From Aminobacter sp. AP02 (GTDB lineage: Bacteria > Pseudomonadota > Alphaproteobacteria > Rhizobiales > Rhizobiaceae), in NCBI RefSeq assembly GCF_003148805.1, contig NZ_QGGX01000010.1, positions 124,001 through 188,000 on the forward strand: DNA of 64,000 nt, read 5' to 3'. The notes below the pieces were generated by a model. That model was not told where the DNA came from. It ran no database searches and saw only the letters and a program-made list of their open reading frames with translations. The stretch's first letter is position 1. Every line of letters starts with the position of its first letter. Below are positions 58,780 to 64,000 of this stretch, one piece after another. The translations under genes and the position numbers were made by a program.

Positions 58780-61659
58780 TTACTCCGCCGCTTCCAGCTG
58801 GCCGGCGATGCGGCGGCTCTGCTGTGCCTGCTCGGTGTATTCCTTCTGCCATTCCGACGGCCCGTTGGAAGCACCAACCTGAACCGCCGTCACCTTGTAC
58901 TCCGGACAGTTGGTCGCCCAGTCGGAGAAGTCGGTGGTGATGACATTGGCCTGAGTGTCGGGGTGGTGGAAGGTGGTATAGACCACGCCTGGCGATACCT
59001 TGTCGGTGATCGTTGCGCGCAGCGTCGTCTCGCCGGCGCGGCTTTGCAGGCGCACCCAGTCGCCGTCACGCAGACCACGTACTTCGGCGTCATGCGGATG
59101 GATCTCCAGCAAGTCCTCGGCGTGCCAGGCGACGTTTTCGGTGCGCCTGGTCTGCGCGCCGACATTGTACTGGCTCAGGATACGGCCGGTAGTGAGCAGC
59201 AGCGGGAAGCGCGGGCCGGTCTTCTCGTCGGTAGCCACATATTCGGTGCGGATGAACTTGCCCTTGCCGCGCACGAAGCCGTCGATGTGCATGATCGGGG
59301 TGCCCTCAGGCGCCTTGTCGTTGCACGGCCACTGCACCGAGCCCATCTTTTCCAGGAACTCGTAGGAGACGTTGGCAAAGCTCGGCGTCGTCTTGGCCAC
59401 TTCGTCCATGATCTCGGAGGGGTGCTGGTAATTCCAGTTCAGGCCCATGGCCTGGGCGAGCTTCTGCGTCACTTCCCAGTCGGCATAGCCGTTCTTCGGT
59501 GCCATCACCTTGCGCACGCGGTTGATGCGGCGCTCGGCGTTGGTGAAGGTGCCATCCTTCTCGAGGAAGGTCGAGCCGGGCAGGAACACATGGGCGTAGT
59601 TTGCCGTCTCGTTGAGGAACAGATCCTGCACGACGACGCATTCCATGGCTGCGAGGCCGGCCGAGACGTGCTTGGTGTCCGGGTCCGACTGCAGGATGTC
59701 CTCGCCCTGGATGTAGATGCCCTTGAACGTTCCGTCGACGGCGGCATCCAGCATGTTGGGGATGCGCAGGCCAGGCTCGTCGTCGAGCTTCACGCCCCAC
59801 AGGCTGTCGTATATTTCGCGCACGGCATCGCCCGAAATGTGACGGTAGCCCGGCAACTCGTGCGGGAACGAGCCCATGTCGCAGGCCCCCTGCACGTTGT
59901 TCTGGCCGCGCAGCGGGTTCACGCCCACGCCCCTGCGGCCGATATTGCCGGTCAGCATGGCGAGGTTGGCGATGCCGATGACAGTGGTCGAGCCCTGGCT
60001 GTGCTCGGTCACGCCGAGGCCGTAATAGATCGCGGCATTGCCGCCGGTGGCATAGAGGCGAGCCGCACCTCGGATCGTCTCGGCAGGAACGCCCGACAGC
60101 TTTTCCGCCGCCTCGGGGCTGTACTGCGGGTCCGAGACGAACTCGGCATAGTCCTGGAATTCCGACCAGTCGCAGCGCTCGCGGATGAACTTTTCGTCGA
60201 ACAGGCCTTCGGTGACGATCACATGCGCCATCGCGGTGACGATAGCCACGTTGGTGCCCGGCTTGAGCGCCAGGTGATGTTCTGCCTCGATATGGGCCGA
60301 CTTCACCATCTCGGTGCGGCGCGGATCGATGACGATCAGCTTGGCACCGGCGCGCAGCCGCTTCTTCAGCCGCGATGCGAACACCGGGTGGGCCGAGGCG
60401 GGGTTGGCGCCGATGATCAGCGCGACGTCGGTATCTTCGACCGAGTCGAAGTCCTGCGTGCCCGCCGAGGTTCCATAGGTCTGGCCGAGGCCATAGCCGG
60501 TTGGCGAATGGCAGACGCGAGCGCAGGTGTCGACGTTGTTGTTGCCAAAACCCTGGCGGATCAGCTTCTGTACGAGGAAGGTTTCTTCGTTCGTGCAGCG
60601 CGAGGACGTGATGCCGCCGACAGCACCGCGACCATACTGGTACTGGATGCGGCGGAATTCCTTGGCCGTGTACTCAAGTGCTTCTTCCCACGACACTTCG
60701 CGCCATGGATCGGCGATGTTCTCGCGGATCATCGGGTTGAGGATGCGCTCCTTGTGCGTGGCATAGCCATAGGCGAAGCGGCCCTTGACGCAGGAGTGGC
60801 CGCGATTGGCCTTGCCGTCCTTCCACGGCACCATGCGCACCAGCTCGTCGCCGCGCATCTCCGCCTTGAACGAGCAGCCGACGCCGCAATACGCGCAGGT
60901 GGTGACGACCGAATGCTCGGGCTGGCCGATCTGGATGACCGACTTTTCCGTCAGCGTCGCCGTCGGGCAGGCCTGCACGCAGGCGCCGCAGGAAACGCAC
61001 TCGCTGTCGAGGAACAGTTCATGCGCGCCCGGCGAAACGCGGCTTCCGAAGCCGCGGCCTTCGATGGTCAGCGCAAAGGTGCCCTGCACCTCTTCGCAGG
61101 CCCGTACGCAGCGCGAGCAAACGATGCACTTGGACGGATCGTAGGTGAAATAGGGGTTGGACTCGTCCTTGGCCATCCACTTGAAGTTTTCGACGCCATT
61201 GTTCTTGGCGCGAACGTGGTTGTCACCTTCATAGCCGTAGCGCACGTCGCGCAAGCCCACTGCACCGGCCATGTCCTGCAATTCGCAATCGCCATTGGCC
61301 GCGCAGGTCAGGCAGTCGAGCGGGTGGTCGGAGATGTACAGCTCCATCACGCCCTTGCGGATGTCCTTGAGACGGCCGGTCTGGGTGTGGACGACCATGC
61401 CGGGCATGACAGGCGTGGTGCAGGACGAGGGCGTGCCGTTGCGGCCTTCGATCTCGACGAGGCAGAGTCGGCAGGAACCGAATGCATCGACCATGTCGGT
61501 GGCGCAGAGTTTGGGAATGGCAATGCCCGCTTCCATCGAGGCGCGCATGATCGAGGTGCCCTCGGGCACCGTCACCTCGAAGCCGTCGACGGTCAGCGTA
61601 ACCTGCTTTTCGGACTTGGAGGCAGGGGTGCCAAAATCGATTTCTTGAATGAGACCCAT
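58780..61659 (-). CDS. fdsA: NAD-dependent formate dehydrogenase alpha (catalytic) subunit
   Basis: The 959-residue molybdoenzyme has an N-terminal [2Fe-2S] ferredoxin domain (C52, 'GSCRLCLVE'), a His-Cys iron-sulfur site ('DCLTCAANGDCELQ'), two [4Fe-4S] ferredoxin motifs ('CIVCSRCVRAC', 'CVSCGACVQAC') and a further 'CAYCGVGC' cluster site. The Mo-bis-MGD domain follows, with the active-site C383 and H384 in 'CARVCHSPT'. It is a Cys enzyme, not a selenocysteine one. It oxidises formate to CO2 and passes electrons through FdsB to NAD+. AGGAG is eight bases before the ATG; an 83-residue upstream extension is rejected. Confidence 0.95.
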   Translation of the reverse strand: MGLIQEIDFGTPASKSEKQVTLTVDGFEVTVPEGTSIMRASMEAGIAIPKLCATDMVDAFGSCRLCLVEIEGRNGTPSSCTTPVMPGMVVHTQTGRLKDIRKGVMELYISDHPLDCLTCAANGDCELQDMAGAVGLRDVRYGYEGDNHVRAKNNGVENFKWMAKDESNPYFTYDPSKCIVCSRCVRACEEVQGTFALTIEGRGFGSRVSPGAHELFLDSECVSCGACVQACPTATLTEKSVIQIGQPEHSVVTTCAYCGVGCSFKAEMRGDELVRMVPWKDGKANRGHSCVKGRFAYGYATHKERILNPMIRENIADPWREVSWEEALEYTAKEFRRIQYQYGRGAVGGITSSRCTNEETFLVQKLIRQGFGNNNVDTCARVCHSPTGYGLGQTYGTSAGTQDFDSVEDTDVALIIGANPASAHPVFASRLKKRLRAGAKLIVIDPRRTEMVKSAHIEAEHHLALKPGTNVAIVTAMAHVIVTEGLFDEKFIRERCDWSEFQDYAEFVSDPQYSPEAAEKLSGVPAETIRGAARLYATGGNAAIYYGLGVTEHSQGSTTVIGIANLAMLTGNIGRRGVGVNPLRGQNNVQGACDMGSFPHELPGYRHISGDAVREIYDSLWGVKLDDEPGLRIPNMLDAAVDGTFKGIYIQGEDILQSDPDTKHVSAGLAAMECVVVQDLFLNETANYAHVFLPGSTFLEKDGTFTNAERRINRVRKVMAPKNGYADWEVTQKLAQAMGLNWNYQHPSEIMDEVAKTTPSFANVSYEFLEKMGSVQWPCNDKAPEGTPIMHIDGFVRGKGKFIRTEYVATDEKTGPRFPLLLTTGRILSQYNVGAQTRRTENVAWHAEDLLEIHPHDAEVRGLRDGDWVRLQSRAGETTLRATITDKVSPGVVYTTFHHPDTQANVITTDFSDWATNCPEYKVTAVQVGASNGPSEWQKEYTEQAQQSRRIAGQLEAAE

Positions 61660-61670
61660 GATGCCGTCTC

Positions 61671-63227
61671 CTATTCCGCTGCCTGAGCGACCGCTGCCGG
61701 CCGGAAATCTTCGGGGAAATGGTTGATGGCGCTCATCACCGGATAGGGCGTGAAGCCGCCAAGAGCGCAAAGTGACCCAAACTTCATCGTGTTGCAGAGG
61801 TCGGTCACCAGCGCGAGCTGCTTTTCGGGCTCGATGTTCTGAGCCAGCTTGTCGAGCGTTTCGACACCGCGCGTCGAACCGATGCGGCAGGGCGTGCACT
61901 TGCCGCAACTTTCGATGGCGCAGAATTCCATGGCGAAGCGCGCCTGCTTCAGCATGTCGGCGCTGTCGTCGAACACGGTGATGCCGGCATGGCCGATCAG
62001 GCCGTCCTTGGCCGCGAATGCCTCATAGTCGAACGGCGTGTCGAATAGCGCGCGCGGGAAATAGGCGCCGAGCGGGCCGCCGACCTGCACCGCCTTGACC
62101 GGGCGCCCGGTTGCTGTGCCGCCGCCGATCTCGTCGACGATCTCGCCGAGCGTGAGACCGAAGGCCACCTCGAACAGGCCGCCATGCTTGACGTTGCCGG
62201 CAATCTGGATCGGGATCGTGCCGCGCGAGCGGCCCATGCCGAAGTCCTTGTAGTACTGCGCGCCCTTGTCCATGACGATCGGCACGGAGGCGAGCGAGAT
62301 CACGTTGTTGATGACGGTTGGGCGGCCGAACAGGCCCTGGATCGCCGGTAGCGGCGGCTTGGCGCGAACAACGCCGCGCTTGCCCTCGAGGCTGTTGAGC
62401 AGCGAAGTTTCCTCTCCGCAGACATAAGCACCAGCGCCCGAGCGGATCTCGATGTCGAAGCCCTGGCTGGCGCCGAGCACGCTCTTGCCGAGCACACCGG
62501 CGCGGCGCGCCACCTTGACGGCCTTTTCCATCACCGCGATCGCATGCGGATATTCCGAGCGGATGTAGACGTAGCCCTTGGTGGCACCGGTCGCGAGGCC
62601 GGCAATCGCCATGCCCTCGATCAAGACGAAGGGATCGCCTTCCATGATCATGCGGTCGGCGAAGGTCGCGGAGTCGCCTTCGTCGGCGTTGCAGACGATG
62701 TATTTCTGCGTGCCCGGCGTATCGAGGACCGTCTTCCACTTGATGCCGGTCGGGAAGCCCGCGCCGCCGCGTCCGCGCAGGCCGGATTCGGTCACCTGCT
62801 TGACGATGTCGGCGGGTGCCATGGCGACCGCATTGCGCAGGCCAACGAGGCCGCCATGGGCTTCGTAGTCTTCCAGCGAGATCGGATCGGTGATGCCGCA
62901 ACGGGCAAAGGTCAGCCGTGTCTGCTTGGCGACGAATGGCAGTTTTTCAGGATCGCCGAGCGACAGCTTGTGCGCGCCGCCGGTGACAAAACCAGAGTCG
63001 AACAGCGACGCCACGTCCTTGGCCGAAACCGGGCCGTAAGCAACGCGGCCGGCGTCCGTGACGACTTCGACCATCGGCTCGAGCCAGTAGAGGCCGCGCG
63101 ATCCGTTGCGCACGATCTTGGCATCGACGCCGCGCTCAGCTGCCTCCTTGGCAACGGCCTTGGCGACCTTTTCAGCACCGAGCGAAAGCGCGCCGGAATC
63201 GCCGGGAACGTAGATCGTCACGCTCAT
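61671..63227 (-). CDS. fdsB: NAD-dependent formate dehydrogenase beta (diaphorase) subunit
   Basis: The 518-residue subunit has a thioredoxin-like N-terminal [2Fe-2S]-related part, the FMN/NADH-binding segment 'GLRGRGGAGFPTGIKWK' and 'VCNADEGDSATFADR', and the [4Fe-4S] motif 'ESCGKCTPCRIGS', as in NuoF/HoxF-type diaphorases. It reduces NAD+ with electrons from FdsA. Its start overlaps the fdsG stop (ATGA), and its stop is 11 bases before fdsA. Confidence 0.95.
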   Translation of the reverse strand: MSVTIYVPGDSGALSLGAEKVAKAVAKEAAERGVDAKIVRNGSRGLYWLEPMVEVVTDAGRVAYGPVSAKDVASLFDSGFVTGGAHKLSLGDPEKLPFVAKQTRLTFARCGITDPISLEDYEAHGGLVGLRNAVAMAPADIVKQVTESGLRGRGGAGFPTGIKWKTVLDTPGTQKYIVCNADEGDSATFADRMIMEGDPFVLIEGMAIAGLATGATKGYVYIRSEYPHAIAVMEKAVKVARRAGVLGKSVLGASQGFDIEIRSGAGAYVCGEETSLLNSLEGKRGVVRAKPPLPAIQGLFGRPTVINNVISLASVPIVMDKGAQYYKDFGMGRSRGTIPIQIAGNVKHGGLFEVAFGLTLGEIVDEIGGGTATGRPVKAVQVGGPLGAYFPRALFDTPFDYEAFAAKDGLIGHAGITVFDDSADMLKQARFAMEFCAIESCGKCTPCRIGSTRGVETLDKLAQNIEPEKQLALVTDLCNTMKFGSLCALGGFTPYPVMSAINHFPEDFRPAAVAQAAE

Positions 63228-63703
63228 GAGTGGATCTCCTCGGCGATTTCATCGATCTTGTCGGCGTCGAGCCGGCCGATCACTTCGCCGTCGAGCATCG
63301 CGGCGGGCGCGCATGCGCACAGGCCGAGACAGTAGATCGGCTCCAGCGTCACGTCGCCGTCCTTGCTGGTTTCGTGGAAGCCGATGCCGAGCTTCTGCTT
63401 GATCTGGGCGGCAATCGCGTCGCTGCCCATCGACTGGCAAGCCTCGGCCTGGCAGACCTTGAGCACATGGCGGCCGGCCGGGTGATGGCGAAAATCGTGG
63501 TAGAAGGTGAAGACGCCGTGCACTTCGGCACGCGACAGGTTCAGCGCTTCGGCGATGATCGGCAGGGTTTCCTGCGGAACGTAGCCGAATTCCTCCTGAA
63601 CACCGTGAAGTATCGGGATCAGCGGACCCTCGAGGCTCTTCAACTCGCTGATCACCGCAGCGGTGCGCGCTGCGATCTCGGTACTTGCAGGCTGCAGAAC
63701 CAT
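63224..63703 (-). CDS. fdsG: NAD-dependent formate dehydrogenase gamma subunit
   Basis: The 159-residue subunit is a NuoE-like [2Fe-2S] protein with cysteines in 'VCQAEACQSMG' and 'CLGLCACAP', the C-x4-C ... C-x3-C pattern of this cluster. It is the first gene of the formate dehydrogenase operon and has a strong GGGAGG ribosome site. A 138-base AT-containing region separates it from the upstream LysR-type gene. Confidence 0.94.
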   Translation of the reverse strand: MVLQPASTEIAARTAAVISELKSLEGPLIPILHGVQEEFGYVPQETLPIIAEALNLSRAEVHGVFTFYHDFRHHPAGRHVLKVCQAEACQSMGSDAIAAQIKQKLGIGFHETSKDGDVTLEPIYCLGLCACAPAAMLDGEVIGRLDADKIDEIAEEIHS

Positions 63704-63841
63704 GCAGCGCCCTCCCTGACACTGGCGCCGACTTAGGCGCTATGTCTCTATTGAACCCGATCTCAACGCCCGGAATCAATAAAGCTGTTTCGTCACATGA
63801 TAAAAATTTTCTATCGAGTGGACGGAGCGCCAGTCATTATA

Positions 63842-64000
63842 TCACGGCTTGCGCCGGAAGTTGCCTGCTAGCGTCATGGCTTCCTCAATGAGCGCCTTGA
63901 CCAGTGGCGTGTGCGGCTCGCGAGGTGCCGCGACCAGCCCGACGCTGTGGCTGGCATCGGGTTCGACTATGGGAATTGCCCGGATAGGTTCGGCGAAACC
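63842..64000 (-). CDS. LysR-family regulator, 3' end only
   Basis: The last 52 codons of a minus-strand gene are visible, ending at the TGA near 63842. The sequence 'FAEPIRAIPIVEPDASHSVG' and 'LVAAPREPHTPLVKALIEEA' with a basic tail is typical of the end of a LysR substrate-binding domain. The position directly upstream of fdsG, on the same strand, fits the FdsR-type activator known from formate dehydrogenase operons, but co-directional placement is less usual than divergent. The rest lies outside the window. Confidence 0.75.
   Translation of the reverse strand, partial: GFAEPIRAIPIVEPDASHSVGLVAAPREPHTPLVKALIEEAMTLAGNFRRKP

Noticed and set aside
58675-61686. A 1003-codon open frame on the plus strand
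   Set aside because: It is antisense to fdsA, runs through a repeat element and shows no domain; it is a reverse-frame artefact.
1-64000. Phage, integrative element or insertion sequence
   Set aside because: No integrase, transposase, tRNA-attachment site or conjugation gene is visible. AT-rich patches exist but lack mobility genes.

Overview
The window looks like chromosome of an alphaproteobacterium of the order Hyphomicrobiales, most likely Phyllobacteriaceae (Mesorhizobium or Aminobacter type). The evidence is the roughly 60% GC coding sequence, the fdsGBA-fdhD-fdsD formate dehydrogenase order, the small secreted Cys-rich protein type, and two copies of a paired-palindrome intergenic repeat of the kind common in rhizobia. 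This assignment is inference from gene content; there is no rRNA or tRNA gene to anchor it. I saw no transposase, integrase, CRISPR array or plasmid gene.

Region 1 (1-5.2 kb): the tail of an AraC regulator, a small secreted protein, a winged-helix regulator, an AI-2E/PerM-family exporter and a two-gene membrane-fusion-protein module.

Region 2 (5.3-21 kb) is the most distinctive part. A 689-base AT-rich control region (8283-8971) lies between two divergent arms. The left arm holds a porin and aspartate 4-decarboxylase (AspD). The right arm holds an aspartate:alanine-type antiporter (AspT), an unusually long Orn/Lys/Arg-type decarboxylase, a second AspT-type antiporter, a two-helix K+ channel overlapping that antiporter by one base, and a Ca2+/H+ exchanger. 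Next come a class I PPK2 polyphosphate kinase, an unknown small protein and a SulP anion transporter. Decarboxylases consume protons and paired antiporters can export the product, so this reads as a composite acid-resistance/ion-homeostasis island. Several AT-rich patches suggest mixed ancestry.

Region 3 (21-32.5 kb): a secreted Cys-type sulfatase diverges from an operon of secreted HAD phosphatase, class III PPK2 and the formylglycine-generating enzyme that would mature the sulfatase. A tightly overlapping MoxR-DUF58-DUF4381-BatA-BatB(TPR)-BatD operon follows.

Region 4 (32.5-46.6 kb): beta-carbonic anhydrase, aldehyde dehydrogenase, an ArsR/AHSA1 pair, a glutathione transferase, an MsbA-type exporter, a five-gene BMP-type nucleoside/nucleobase import and cytosine deaminase operon, a lipoprotein, an EamA exporter and a CAP-domain lipoprotein.

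Region 5 (46.6-57.5 kb): a dimethylglycine/sarcosine-dehydrogenase-like flavoenzyme with a choline-kinase-like kinase and a divergent DeoR regulator; a two-component system; a phospholipid N-methyltransferase-like enzyme with a DedA protein; and an unusual hydrolase/pseudo-cyclase/LuxR fusion regulator next to three small genes.

Region 6 (57.5-64 kb): the NAD-dependent molybdenum formate dehydrogenase operon with fdhD. A repeat element inserted inside it supplies the ribosome-binding site of fdhD. The 3' end of a LysR regulator closes the window.
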